From: Prinia subflava
Lineage: Eukaryota; Chordata; Aves; Passeriformes; Cisticolidae
Reading direction: 5' to 3'
Assembly: GCF_021018805.1 (NCBI RefSeq)
Contig: NC_086258.1
Coordinates: forward strand, 7,417,081-7,481,080
Length of the DNA: 64,000 nt
Both the position numbers and the translations under genes were made by a program. Shown here piece after piece: positions 43,521-56,466 of this stretch. The notes under the pieces were generated by a model. The model did no database searches, was not told the origin of the DNA, and saw only the letters and a program-made list of their open reading frames with translations. Each line of letters opens with the position of its first letter. Positions within the stretch are counted from its first letter, which is position 1.

Positions 43521-45319
43521 TCTTGTGAGGAAAGTGCAGACCTCAAAGTCTCCCCTATCTTCTTTTCTCCAGCCAAAAAGCCAAGTGACCTCAGCCACCC
43601 CTCTTACAGCCCCACTAGACCCTGCACCATTTTCTCTGGACACTTCCCAATAGCTTTCCATCCTTTTTTCCCTGATTTCCAGTTGGCCCCAGCAGCGTGG
43701 GGAGCACCAGGGAGGGGGCAGCCCGTCCTCCCTTCTGCAGCACTGCAGTCCTGGCCACACACCCGAGCAGTGGCTGTGCTGGAAATGGGATGAGGCTCAT
43801 TCCCAGGGGCCCACCATTGATTTCCGTTGCCTGACGACAGGAAAGCTTTATAATCCTATTAACTAAACACCCTTTCAAGCAGCACTGGGAACAGTGCAAA
43901 GGGGACTTGTACAAGCAGTCACAGCCACCCCGAGCAGCACCCAGCCCCAGGAAACGCTGGGCAAATGCTCCAAAAGCAGGGCTGTGACTCCCACTGTGGC
44001 CAGGGAGGGGTCAGTGGTGGCCAGCACAGGGAAAATTTGGATCCCACCATGAAACACAGGCTCTGGCTGCAGGTCACTGAGCAAAGGAGACTTTGCACAG
44101 GGACATGGTGCCCACACAGGCGAATTCACAGCAGCTGGCCCCTGAAACACTGACAAATATCAGTGCACCTGGTGCTACTTAGGGGTGTTTGACAGCAAAA
44201 GATAAACAGCTCGGGCCAAAATATACAAACATGCCGTGGGAGAATGGGAATTTCCTTGCTGCTTTCGAAGGAGAAAGGATTAATTTCATCGTGTTTGTAA
44301 AATGTTTCAAGAGTGCAGCCCTCCCCTCCAGTTAGCATCGACAGCCAGAGCTGGGGGGAAAGCCACAAATCGAGCAGGCAGGGGATGTAAAATCCCAATT
44401 TCCGAGGCAGCCCCGGGTATCCAGAGACACGAGAGTGGGAGGAGCCCCCAGGCTCCGCTGAGCTCCAGGGAAGCGCTGCTGAGCCGCAGGCAGGGACAGC
44501 GATGGGAGCAGCCACGGCCGCACCTCCCTCCGAGCGCCGCATCAGGGGCAGCGCAGCAGGGATGGAGCCGGGCTGGCGCCTCACCCCGCTGGAATCCCTC
44601 GGGATCCCCCCGATCGGCAGCCGGGAATGTCCGCAGCCTGAGCAGGGGGGACACAAACGCCTCTCCAGCGGCAGAAACGCAGAAATGCCCGGGCTGTGGC
44701 AGCATTTATCAGCCATCTCCGCTTCCTCTGCCTTTAGCAATTCACACAGCGCCGCAGAGAGCCGGGGTCGCTGTTTTCCCTGACGGGTTATGGATGCAGA
44801 GGCGCAGGACGGGCTCTGTGTCAGGGGACGTGATGCCACAGCACCACCAGCAGTGCCACACACGCAGGGACAGCACGGGAGCCTGGGCATGGCCTCCTAA
44901 ACAACCCCTTCCTTTTTGGGGCTTATCCCAGTGGGGCAAAACCAGCTGCCCCTCATGGGGAAGGAGAGGGTCCAATCCAACCCTGGCCACAGGCTCTGCC
45001 TCCCAACTCCCCCACCAAGGCACAGGGCTGGCACCAGCCTCGTTCTTTCGGTGGCACCGAGGACGGCACAGCCACCAGAAGAGCCTTCCTGTCACCATGG
45101 AAATGCTGAGCGGGAGGGCTTGAAGCCTGCTGGGACTTTCAACCTCTGCCAAGAAAAACAGGGCCCTTAAAACATCCACAAGCCCTGGTTTGTACCAGGG
45201 GAGGATTGCTGCTCCCTTTGGTCTGCTGGTGGTGGGGCAGAAAATGTGGGACTCCTCCCAGGGTAAAAACCTCATGGGCTGAGATAAGAACAGCTTAATT
45301 ATTGAAATATAGTAATGGT

Positions 45320-45344
45320 AATAATAATGATGATGATGATGATG
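45320..45344. repeat. (AAT/GAT)n microsatellite
   Basis: Three AAT-type triplets followed by five GAT triplets. Short simple repeat in RALGDS intron 1. Confidence 0.9.
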
Positions 45345-48209
45345 AAAAAGAAAGTACCCAGGCTGCTCCTCCAGCCTCCACACAGGCAGAGCTCAGCCCC
45401 ATCCCTCAGCTGCCCTCTCCCAGTGTGCACCCACAGACACCCCCAGCTGGGCCAGCAGCGCCTTTCTGAGCCTGCACGGAGCTTTTGCACACCTCGACCA
45501 CAACAACCACCGTGGGAAGCCTCCTCCATCCCCTCCCAGCAGATTCCACCAACGATTCTGCCCGCAGGGTTGCCCAAGCTCCTTGGAGAGGGGCTGAGAG
45601 CAGCCAAGTTCCTGGTAATTCAGGACCACGGCTGTGCTCCTGCTCCCTGTAATTCAGGACGTGCAGCAGTCCCCCTGAGCTGGGCGTTCCTGCCTGCCCT
45701 GGGCTTTGCCCCGCTGCCCTGGCTGCCTGTGGTTGTTGTTCACAGCGAGGGTGTCACGTCCCCGGGGAGGTGAAGAGCCGAGTTCGCGTGGGACACTGCC
45801 CAGAGGGACAGGCAGGAAACACTCGGTGGGAAATCCGCTGCGGGATGGAGCCAGCGGGGCCAAAAGGGCAGGGCCGGGCTGGAGGTTTCAAAGGGAACTC
45901 CCGAGGGGTGACCTCGACCTCCCTGCTCCTGCTGAGGGCTCGCACGGAGCCCGCCCGGCTTCCCCAGCACCGTGCAGGGTTTGTTTCCTGCCGCCAGCCC
46001 GTGTTTGTGGCAGGGCAGTGGGAAACAGAGTGGGACTGCACGGAAGAGGAAAGATGAAAAGGGACAGCGGATGTCCCAGGAAAGCCCCGAGCCAGGCTCG
46101 GCTTTCAGCACACCCAGAGCAGGCTCACACGGCCACGTCCTGAGTGCCGGGCACAGCGTCACCCCCAGGCTGTGCCTGCACACCCCCTCCAGGATGCCTG
46201 GAGGGCTTCTCCAGTGATCCCCCCTAACAGCACTGGCTGCACCACACCTCACTCATCCTCTCTCCTCCTCCCCTCCTCTCCTAGACCCTGCAGGGAAGTG
46301 TGAGGCCTGATCTGGGGTTCCTTGGCATTTCACACGTTCTGGCATCCCAGAGCTCTGCCACCACATCTAAAGCTTCTGATTTTCTCCAGGTGCCAAACAG
46401 GGCAGGACAGACTCAGGAAAGGCTTCCCCACCCTCTGTGACCCATCAGGGCACCACTGCACCCCTTCCTTCTGCCCAGCCCCTTCTCCCTGCTTCCCCTT
46501 TCTCCCGGCTTTGGAACCTCTCTCCAGGCAGGGGGGTGAAGGACATTGAATTACAGCCACACCTCTTCCAGGGAGCGTGTGAGCCTCGGCGGCTCCAAGC
46601 ACAGGAGCCCTCAGGGCCGCAGCACACCCGGGCGCACCGAGGGGGCTGTAAATCCTTGCAGAGGATGAACTCCCGCTGCACTGCAGAGCCTCGAGGGAGC
46701 GGAAACTGCGATGGCCCAGCACGCCAGCACCGAGCCGCCTCTGACGTGGGCTGTTGTCTACAAACTCTGCCTTTGACCCGCGGCCAAGGCGGGGGGAGCA
46801 GAGAGCGAACATCCGCGGAGACAGCGCGCAGAGCAGCCCCGGGAGCCGAAAGGAAACCCAGGAAACCCAGGCACTGAAAAACAAAAGTCCTCGAGCAAAA
46901 CAGATGCGTGAACCCCACCGCGGGCCATCCCAGCAGGAAAACCTGCCAACATCTGGAGGCTCCGCCAGAGCATCCCGCAGGGGAGGGATGGATTTTTGTT
47001 TGGGAGCACCCAAACAGCTGCCAGCAGCTGCCACGGCCACCCCTGGCCGCCAGGGCTGTGACAGCCCGGGCACAGCGCCCCGGGCACGTGGAAAACGCTC
47101 CTGATGTGACCCAGGGGCAGCGCTCGCTGCCGGCCCGGCTGGTGGAAAGGTCCCCGCTGTTTAGGGAGTGCTGGGGACAGCTGCTGGCAGCGGGGACAAG
47201 CACAGAAGGGAGCGGGGGATGAGGGATTTCTTTTTATAGGAAGGACGCGGTGATTGACGCGCCCTTGCTGAGGTCTCCCACGGGGTCGGACCTGAGCTCT
47301 CCGTGTCACTCAGCGCCAGCACGGCTCCTCCCGGGTGAGCAGTGCCCCAACACCGAGCCCTGCTTCTCAGAGCCCGGCTGGGCGCGCTGGGCTTTCGCAG
47401 GGAGCCGGACGCTGGCGCTGTCCCCGCTCCCATCCCCGCTGACCCTTCCCAGCGCCGAGGAAGAGAACCCACGGCAAGAACTCATAGGGAAAACAACAGT
47501 GCCATCTGCTGCACAGCCCCGCCGGGCTCGGGGCAGCCCTGGCCGGCCCATGCAGGGTCACACAGCCTGGCAGACCCGCAGGCAGCACCGAGCCAGCGGC
47601 ATCCCGGCAGGGGAAGGCAGCCCCAGAGCTGTCCTGACTGCCAGGCACAGCTGGATGGCCTCTGGCTGGCACAGGACAGCAGGATGAGAGGCAGAGCAGA
47701 GCAGAGAACGTCCTGGAGCCCATCTAGTGACTGCAGAGTGTGAAGGACATGGAGGAGGGAACAGGCTCCTTCGGCCAAAGCAGGCAAAACCTCTTCTCTA
47801 TCAACACCTGGGAGCTGAGACCCATCTTCCATCCTCTCCACAGGCAGGGAGAGGGGGGAAGAGGGACACAGCCCCTGCCACTCACCAAGACTTGGCAAGG
47901 TCCTTCACACCATCCTGAGCATCTCTTTTGGAGAGAAATCCCAGATCCTGGCGCTAGACACCGTGCACTCCCCCAACCTGTGCTGTATCACCCCGATATC
48001 CCAGGGAATCTCCAGGAGGTGGGGACACCTGGGAGAGCAGGGTCAGCCTGAGGGAGCTGTCAGCAGCTCCCCTGCCCCTCCAGGCTCAGCACCATGTGCA
48101 GTTGCCAGTTAACCAGCCGTGCCCCATGAGTGGTGGCAGCCTGGTGGCAGGTGAAGCAGTTTCCCTGCACACACTGCCTGGAAAGCGTGCTGGCATCCCC
48201 GTCAGATGG

Positions 48210-48223
48210 GTTGCTATAGCAAT
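48210..48223. promoter_or_regulatory. palindromic X-box-like RFX motif
   Basis: GTTGCTATAGCAAT, near-perfect palindrome matching the RFX X-box layout GTTGC-N4-GCAAC. It lies in RALGDS intron 1. Binding is inferred from the motif alone. Confidence 0.4.
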
Positions 48224-50239
48224 GGGAAAGGTATCAGAAGCAAAATCCATCCTGATGGACAGTGCAGATTGCTTTGATCACCACCTGAGATCAGAAGCCC
48301 CGATTGCCCTGATCAGGTCCAGCAGTCAGGCACCATTTAGGGAATGACAGAGTGAAAACACTACGAGGAGATGAAAAACACAACCCCAAAGACGCCCAGA
48401 ATAACCAAAGTCCTGAAAAGCCCCTCATTTCTTCACTTCAAGAGCCATCTCTGAGCAAACTGGCTCAGAGATAACACACTGCTCTGAGCTATAGGATGTC
48501 AGATCCATCATTACAACGTCCCAGAGATTTATTCTGGAGCCTGCAGCAGTCGCTGCATCCTCTGCTCACGTCTGATCAGCCCAGGCACACAGGCTGGGGC
48601 GTGAGTGGGAGCTCCAGATGGAGTGGCTGAGCCACGCCGAGGAGGGACTTTGCATCTCCCCACCTGCTGCCTCCCAGCCCCTGCTGCCAGCTGGACCCTG
48701 GCTCGCCGTCACTTGTTGCCAACTCGCCCCCCTGCCCCTGCAGAGCAACACCAAGAGTTAACTCCGAGCCACTGGAGCTACTTCAGACGCTGGGAGCAGA
48801 TGAAAGGAAAGAAAACCAAACGCAGCTCCAGCCGTGCTCGCGCTCCCTGCGTCCTGCCCCCAGCCAGCCCAAGCCTGCTCATCCACCATCTGCTCCCTTC
48901 TCCTGCCCAAACGGCCAGAAAGGGAGAGGGGGGATGAGTCTGCAGCTCTGGGAGCTTGGTTCAGGGTGGAAGCCACCTTCTGACCCAGCTCAAGAGCAGG
49001 TTTCCATTTCAAAGGCTGAAATTCACCCTTGCACATGAACCTTTGCTTTCACATGTCAGGACACCTGGAACAACACACCTGCAGCACTTAGAGATGAAAA
49101 AAAAAATATTCTCCTTGTTTGCTCAGCTTATTTACTTTGCAACACTCAGTTTTACCAGTTGTTTGTGTGGGTCTTTCCCTTAGCAACCAGGGAGAGAGAG
49201 GAACATTTACAAGGCATGAAAAATGTAGCTGTGCAGCCCTCAGAACTGGCAGGGTGCGGCTGCGGGTGCAGCTGGAAATTCCTCTTAAGGGGTGACCACA
49301 AACAACGGGACCTCAATGAATTGCACCCCTTAAAAGGCAGAGTGGCTCATCCTCTTCAGCAGGCAGAACCAGGACTTTAAACCTCTGCTCTCCACCCACA
49401 CGGGTTTGGAACAAAGATCTCTATGTGCCTCAGTTTACCCATATAAAATATATCTATAAATAAATATATACAATGGGGTAAGCATAAAAGAGTGACAGGA
49501 AGTCTAAAGGTGAGACCTTAATGCAAAACATTCCACAGGATGCCACATGCATTCCCCAGCTCTGGACATCTTCTAGACAACCTTTAATTACCTGGATCTC
49601 CCAGCAAGATCAATCTTCCTACTCCATAATGACAGAAAATTCTCGTTCTTGAGCTTAGGCAGGGTCAGGACCCAAATTCCAGGATTTTGGTTGCCAATCC
49701 CTTTTTCCAAAGGGACATGCCACTATCCATAGTGTGGCACTAGGGCCTGCCTCCCACACGTGCCCCCAGGAGAGCTAATTCAGCTTTTGTTTATTGGGCT
49801 GGACCAAGGTGAACGAGGCCCAGACCAAACAGGCCCCCAGGGTGCAGGAGGCAGCTCTGGAATGCACATTTTCCAGTCCAAAAAATGGATCCCAGTCCAC
49901 TTCTCCAGCACAGCATCAGCCCTTCTCTTTATTCATTCCTGGTCTCCAAGGAGCCATTGCTGCCCATTTACCTTCCCAGCACCCCCACAAGGGCAGCACA
50001 GCCCCCCCTTCCCAGGGATGGGATCGGGGGGAACATCAGAAGAGATGTCAAAAAGTCAGAGGAGCATCAGGATCAAACCCAGAGTCATGTTCTGGTGCCA
50101 CCCCCAAAATTTCCAACCTTCGCTTCATCCTCCCCTACCCCAAAAGCACCAGTGGGTTTGAGAGTGCACATCTTTAGCCCACCTCGGCTCGATTTAGCTT
50201 CTTTGGCCTCATAAACACAGCAGGCAGAGACAAGGGACC

Positions 50240-51800
50240 TGCTGATGGCCCTTGGCCTGCGCGGTGCCAGGGGAGCTGGCCCTGGCTTGGCACAGCAGGC
50301 AGCAGCGCCAGCCTGCCGGCAGCATCGCAGCACAGCGCCTGCTGCAGCATCGCAGCGCCCTCAGACCCCGTCCCAAACTGCGTCCCTTCCCTTCCCAATC
50401 CTCCGGCTCCTCTCTTCCCAGCAGCGTTAACCATCATACAAACAGAAAGCCAAAAAAAAAAAGAAAAAAACGTTGATAAACAGACTTCCCCCGCTCCTTC
50501 GGCAAAGCCGCTGCTTCTCCTCCGCTAAAGCCCCCGCTGCAGACCCGGGGCCAGGGCTGCTGGCACGTACAGTGACCCCGGCCCCAACAGACGGCCAGGG
50601 ACGGACACCTGCAGCTACAGACCCCCGGCAAGCCCCGCCAGAGCCCCGCTGCTCCCCGGCACAGCGCATCCATCAGTTATCCGCCGCGGACACGCGTGGG
50701 CCGCCCTGAGCCCCGTCCAGCGGGGGTTCTGGAGGGGCCCGAGCCCGGCAGCAGCGCAGCGAGCCGGGGCAGCTCGGGGGGACAAAGCCGGCGGTGCCCC
50801 GCGCACTCACCTGGGTGTCGATCATCATCGTGCCCCGCTCATAGCCCCAGCGCCGCGCCGAGAGCCGCTGGCCCCGCTGCGGGTGCCGGGGCTCACTCAG
50901 CGCCCCTGGGCGCTGCCCGGCGGCCGGGGGCGATGCTCGGCGCCGGCCATGGGCCCCCCGCCGCCCCCGCCGAGCCGCCAGCGCGGAGCGCCCAGCGCGG
51001 CCGGGAGAGCCGAGCGCGGGGCGGGCGCGGGGCGGCGCCGCTGCCGGGAGGGAGGGGGCGGCCCCGGCTCCGCCCGGCCCCGTTCCCCGGGGTTGGGAGC
51101 GCGTCTGCAGCGGGGGCGGCCGTGGGCACCGCTCTGGTGCCACCCGCGCCCGTGGGCGCACGCACGGGCACCGCTGCGGGGGTATCCGGGCCAGCTTTTC
51201 GGTTTTTTGGGGGTGTTTTCGCCCAGGAGTGGGTGGCGGGGGGTGGCAGGACCGTGGGGAGGCACCGTGCAGACCCCCCCGGGGAGCGGGCGCTGTGGGT
51301 GCCGAGTTTTTCGGCGGGTACGAACGGGAGAAGAGCTCGGGGCCGTGGCTGAGAGAGACCCCCGGGCTGTCCCCTCCGGGAGGAGAGGCAGGGGCAGCGA
51401 GCCAGGGCACGACACGGGCCCGCGGGCCGCTCATCTCCGCTCAGCCCCGCAGCGGAACGGGGCACGGGGGGACCCCGGGCAGCGCTGCCGGAGCGGCGGG
51501 CGCACGGTGTGAGCGCTGCGGAGGGAGACAGCGGGGTTGCCCTGGAAACAGAGCGGCTCCGGTCCCCATCGTTTGTCATCACGAGGCCGATGACATGAGC
51601 CATGACAGCGATGGCAGGAGGAGAAGGAGCCGCGAGAAGGCTGCGGCAGCCCAGGGCCGGGTGCTCCCGGCCGCGGGTCCTGGGTGCCAGCACCCCGCGC
51701 CGGCCCCAGCAGCCACCCCCGCTTTTTCCGGGGTCACAGCGGGGATGAGCGACAGGGCACAGCCCATCGCACCTGACCGTGCCGCTGCTCCGTGGCCCCG
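50240..51800. promoter_or_regulatory. RALGDS: CpG island promoter of short RALGDS isoform
   Basis: The largest CpG island in the window, surrounding the MMIDTQ exon and extending about 1 kb upstream of it. It has many GGGGCGG/CCCCGCC boxes and is TATA-less. Open frames of up to 328 codons on both strands reflect GC content only. It marks the distal promoter of RALGDS and the left edge of the intergenic region. Confidence 0.75.
50811..50828 (-). CDS. RALGDS: RALGDS first exon c (short MMIDTQ isoform)
   Basis: Six codons, M M I D T Q, then a GTGAGT donor in phase 0. The known mammalian short isoform begins MMVDCQ and continues SSTQEIGEE, so two substitutions apart this is the same start exon. 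It lies inside a strong CpG island, as expected for the gene's most distal promoter. Confidence 0.88.
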
Positions 51801-52443
51801 GGCCAGCTGAACCAGCAGCTCCGGCTGGGGAGCACAGCCAGGAAAGCAAAAGGTGCTGCCAGGGCTCGGGCGCTGGCACTAGATGCTGCTACAGAGCAAC
51901 ACCGCTCTAATTATAGTAACGGTGTCAGTGCTCAACAGTGAGAAAAACACGCACTTCAAAAGGTCTAGAACTATGTGATTTGCTGCTGGCAAAACTCGCT
52001 AAAAACCACACCAGAACGAAGCACTTTTTAAGTGTAATTTGTACTCATCTGGGCCACTTTAAATTGGCTAAAGGTTCAGGGGAGCAGGGGGAGGAGGTGG
52101 GCATACAAGCAGTAGAGATTTGTGGTTAAAATTTCCTTTCTACTCTCAAGGCTTTACACTAGTTTTACACGAAACAGCGACATTTGGTGGATGTATGTAT
52201 AACCTAAATATAGCACAGGAAAAGTCACGTCAGTACAGCAACACTCGTGGAGAAAGGAGGAGTCTGGTGGGCAGGCAGACACTCAAATGTCACTCTTCAG
52301 ATGTGTTTTTCTAGTGATGTTTCCCTAAATCATTTGATTGTGTGGAGCAGAACTCCAGGGTTGGGGTTTACCGTGAGTAAAGTACAACCCAACCCACTCC
52401 TGTAACTCCTCCAGTTCCTGCTATCCCCAGAGTGGTCTGTCAT

Positions 52444-52467
52444 TGTCACTGTCACTGTCACCGTCAC
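52444..52467. repeat. (TGTCAC)4 tandem repeat
   Basis: Three perfect TGTCAC units and one CGTCAC unit. Short simple repeat. Confidence 0.9.
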
Positions 52468-53668
52468 TCCACCTGGAGAGCAGCTGTTGCTCTGTGTGTG
52501 TCACCCCTGGAGTCCCACAGGAGATGAAGCAGAGCAGGTGGGATTCAAGTGAGAAAATAACAACCTTTGAGCTGCCCTTTGAGATTAGAGCAAACCCTCA
52601 CTGAGTGACCAGACTGGGCCCTGTGCAAAAAACAGAACAAGGGACAGACCCTCCCTAAAAAGCTGGACAGGTGGGACAAAGGGCAGGGGAGTGAACCCAG
52701 CAGCTCTGGCAGGGAGCTCCCAGCCCTCCAGCTCCTTCCCACCACCATTGCTGCTTCAGCTGCATGAAGCCAGGCAGATGCACGTGGCTTTTCCACAGGC
52801 TGGTTACATGCAGGGAATGTGTAACTGAGGTTCTTAGCCCTCCTCACCCCCCTCTGCTCAAAGATCTTCTCATTTCCGTGCCCCACAGGTCTCACCCACA
52901 GAAGGTTTGGCTAAGCCAGTCCTTTGTAACTGGTGCTGTGTGGTACAAAATGACATTTCTGGTCAAAACTGTCAGGGAACATCACCTATGGGAGGGTTAT
53001 GGGAAATCCAAACAGGAGTGGAAAAAGAATCATAATCTGGCTAAGTGGAAATTATTCTTGTCCTGTCAGTGGGGAGAACGAGAGGAGCACAGTCTGGCCC
53101 CACCTCAAACCATGTTCAGTGCTGGAAGTTTCTGTTTCACACCACACAGAGAAATTTGCCCTTTGGGGGTGGATGCACTGGGCAAGACAGCAGCAGGGAG
53201 AAGGAAAGAAACAGCCTGTCAGATGGGTGCTTAAATTAGAGGGACAATGAATGATGAGTCTGTTCCAGCCGAGCAGGAAGGGATGGAAGGAAAAAGGGGC
53301 CCTTGGGAAGGCAACAAGCTGCTGATCTGAGGCTGGGTTAAGGGTTGAGAGGGAAATACCTTGAGAGCACAACCCCATCCCCAGGCAGTGGGGTTGATTT
53401 ACAAGTGGTGATTCAGTTTTCATGCAGCTCCCTGCACTTCTAAATCCAAATTCTTTTGGCACGAGAACAGTAAGACAACACTGGCCCCCGTGGTGAGTGG
53501 AGGGAGGCAAGAGTGACGCTGTGCTGCCTCCCCGCCGTGTGCCTCAGTTTCCCCGCTGTGCCCTGGGTGTGGGTGGGGAATGCACAGCAGAAAGCAGGCC
53601 CTGGTGAAGCTCCCACAGTGCACACAAGCCTCAGGCTGCACAATCCAGACTGGGAGAAGGAAAGCTCC

Positions 53669-53689
53669 CTGCTGCTGCTGCTGCTGCTG
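53669..53689. repeat. (CTG)7 microsatellite
   Basis: Seven perfect CTG triplets, intergenic. Confidence 0.95.
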
Positions 53690-55055
53690 GGGGAAGGGGA
53701 TTAATCAGCAGGAGATGACAACAGAAGTCCAGCCGCTCATTAATTAGAGGAGGGCAGGAGCTGATTCAGGGAGCATCTCCCACACAGCTCTGTGGGTTGT
53801 TTTTTTTTTTTTTCTGCAGACATTCTCCTGCTCCCTGGAGGCACCGGGAGTCTGTAGGTACTGCTTAAACCACAGCCCTGTGGAGCAGAACTGTGTCACA
53901 CAACACAAGCCATTCCCCCGGGGAGAAGCTGCGGGCCTGCCAGAAAAATAAACATGTTTGGCACAGCACAAACCAGGCCATTATGGTGTCAATCAGAGGG
54001 CTGAGGATTCGGCCAAAAGGCAGCTCGGATGCAGAGCTCAGACCAAGCCCTTCACGATTTTTTTCAAAGCAGGTACCCCAGAAACACAGACCATCCTCCA
54101 CCACCCATCATCTGTGGTGCAGAGCTTCCTTTCACTGAGGATTTATGAGTGTCTGCACAGGAATTCAATAATTAAGGTGGCAGAATGAATGTAGCCCTAT
54201 GGCTGCAAACCCAGAGCAATTTCCAGCAGAGTTAAGGCAGAAGGGGAATTGGCCATTGGCACAGCTGATCTATGGATTTGTGGCTGCTACAGAACTTCAT
54301 GTTTTTCTTAGAATCTGAATGCTTTTCTACGAGGTCAAACCCAGCCCAGCCACGTACTGACACCAGGAGATAAAATTATCTCACTTGTCCTGTGCAGAGC
54401 AGCCTGGATAGTTCCTTCTGGCTGGTAAAGAATCCATATGCATATATGTATAATTAGCATAATGAGAACCCATTTCAGAACGGCCTTGAGGCACTAACTC
54501 TTTAACAAATAAGAAACAGACAGTATTAATCCTGGGCTGGTTGGAAATGGATCTTTCTGGAATGGAAATATTTGGATAAGTATTTTTCCTCACCATTTTG
54601 GCTTAGATGAAGTGCCTGGTTACCCAACATACATGGCAGGGGCTTCACTTCTGGTTTAGTTATGTAAAGGGGCATCTTCCTTCTGCACCACATCACTAAG
54701 AGCAGTCTGGAGGAAATGTAATAAAGACCCTTTGCTGGATTAAGCACGAATCAGCCAACCCAGCTGCCACTGGGGCTTTGGGGCTGGAGGTATTTCAGGT
54801 GCCTTATCTATATTATGGGTCCGTGAAAGCTTTTCTAATTAGTCTTCTGGAAGATGAAATGCCTGCAATGACAGTGGCAAGTGCCATTTCCAGCCTGCTC
54901 ACAGGACTGAAATGGCTCGTTAAGTCATCTGCAATCAGTGGTGGGGCCCTAAAGCTTTGAATACTTGATTCGCTGCCATACAGCAATTTTCTCATGTGAG
55001 GAGAAGCAGGAACAGTCAGCCACCTCTTCCCTATTTTCCCTCTCTCTGCCAAATA

Positions 55056-55112
55056 AGCTTTTTTTTTTTTGTTTTTCCCTTTTCTTTCTTTTTCCTTTTT
55101 TTTTTCCCCCCT
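55056..55112. repeat. pyrimidine-rich tract
   Basis: Runs of T interrupted by CCC and CTTTC on the plus strand. Low complexity. Confidence 0.9.
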
Positions 55113-55978
55113 AAACTGTTCCCTTAGAAACAGCGCGCTCACCCTTTCACCCTGCTCCTGCTCCCCGCTGGTGCTGCCGTTCCTGCAGCTCCCGTGGCCT
55201 CTCTCCTGCTTCCTTGGAGGGAGCAGGGCCTGCTGTGCTCAGCCCTTTGGTGGAGATGATGTTTACGTGTGACAGGGGAGGTGGCACTGGCGCTGCCGTG
55301 CTGTGACCTCAGCTGCCAGCCGCAGCCGTGGCTGCTCCCCCGTGCTCACCCGAGGGAGTTGTCAGGCTCTAAACGCCCTGGTCCAGCTCCTCAGCACATC
55401 CAAGGAGAGAAAATGTTAACCCCAGCCTGCTTCCAGCTCCACACTGAACCCCCCAGCTTCAGCAGAGCATTTCATTACGGAATGAAATCACCCTCGTTGC
55501 TGGAAAGGCGTCAGCTCGTGCTGTCAGCTCCAGCAGCTTCTCGCCAATTTATTTCACAGAGCTTAGAAAAATTGGAAAGGGCTGAAGCAATGGAGAGGAA
55601 CACGAACATCTCAAACCCAGATTTTCTGTGTTGGAAAAGATTACACGATCCACAGAGACATGTGACCCAGGGAAAAGGTTCAGAGCACATCTGTGATTGA
55701 AATAAACCCGAAGAAGTTCAGTCTGCTCTGAGCTGTGCCAGTTCTGTCTAAACTTGGGTCTCCAAAGCACAGACTGGAATTTGGGAGATAACTGCTAGAT
55801 GAGTTCACGCTGTTTGTCCTGTCAGGCCAGGGCTCTTACTGGCAATGCCTGGCACCAGCTCTCTGCTGAGAAGGTCCAAGAAATCCTGCTGCACACCAGT
55901 CGGGGATAACGTGCTCTGAGTGCAAGTTTCCTCCTGATTCTGACAAAAGGTGTTAGTTCAAATCACAATGCAGGAAAA

Positions 55979-55984
55979 TTTATT
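55979..55984 (-). terminator. GBGT1: candidate poly(A) signal of GBGT1
   Basis: AATAAA on the minus strand, the first such hexamer downstream of the GBGT1 stop. It predicts a 3' UTR of about 500 bases (55960-56466). Confidence 0.6.
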
Positions 55985-56295
55985 GCCCTGCACAGTTCTC
56001 TTTTTTTAAAATGAAAAGGTCTTTACCAAAACCCAAGGTCTTCTTCTCCACAGGAATGTCAAATACCATTTTGATCTTGTTAAGTTTCCACCAGGCCTCA
56101 GGAAAACATTCAGGCAAAGGGAACTCCAGCCATGCATTGGATAACTGGCTTTTTGGATGCTTTTTTGTGTGCCACAGCCTCAAGCAGGACGTATTTACAA
56201 AGAGTGAGAATCCAGAAACCTTTTCAGTCTCACCCACACTTTGACTGCTGCTTCTGAAATGCATTTAGGCTCTGCTCTCCAGAGGAAATATCCAC

Positions 56296-56413
56296 ACATT
56301 CCTTTCCCAGTCTGGAATTTTGTTCCTACCAGGGACAAAAATTAATGGTGGGGCACATTCCTTTCCCAGTCTGGAATTTTGTTCCTACCAGGGACAAAAA
56401 TTCACAGTGGGGC
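56296..56413. repeat. GBGT1: 59-bp tandem duplication in GBGT1 3' UTR
   Basis: Two adjacent copies offset by 59 bases. Each begins ACATTCCTTTCCCAGTCTGG and continues AATTTTGTTCCTACCAGGGA, with the beginning of a third copy (ACATTC) after them. Only a few bases differ near the junctions, so the duplication is recent. Confidence 0.95.
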
Positions 56414-56466
56414 ACATTCTGCAGGAGCAAATTTTGGTGGGTTTGGTTGCGTGGAGGATCAGGTGG

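Larger units (their letters stand above)
36311..50240 (-). other. RALGDS: RALGDS intron between first exons b and c
   Basis: About 14 kb without a supported exon. It holds a CR1 copy, a short GAT microsatellite (45320-45344) and CpG-richer patches near 40670-41000, 44380-44650 and 46640-47500 that could be regulatory. Long open frames in these patches occur on both strands and show no protein family. Confidence 0.6.
51801..55978. other. intergenic region between RALGDS and GBGT1
   Basis: About 4.2 kb with no supported gene. It holds (TGTCAC)4 at 52444-52467, (CTG)7 at 53669-53689, a pyrimidine-rich tract at 55056-55112 and a non-repetitive AT-rich segment at about 54400-54990. RALGDS starts on its left and GBGT1 ends on its right. 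Confidence 0.7.

Noticed and set aside
50673..51879. Overlapping 170-330-codon frames on both strands
   Set aside because: CpG-island composition suppresses stop codons. Peptides are Arg/Pro/Gly/Ala-rich with no domain, and only the six-codon MMIDTQ exon is supported.
54813..55142. 109-codon minus-strand frame
   Set aside because: Half of it is a Lys-rich translation of the pyrimidine tract; no family resemblance. Kept only as a possible conserved non-coding element.
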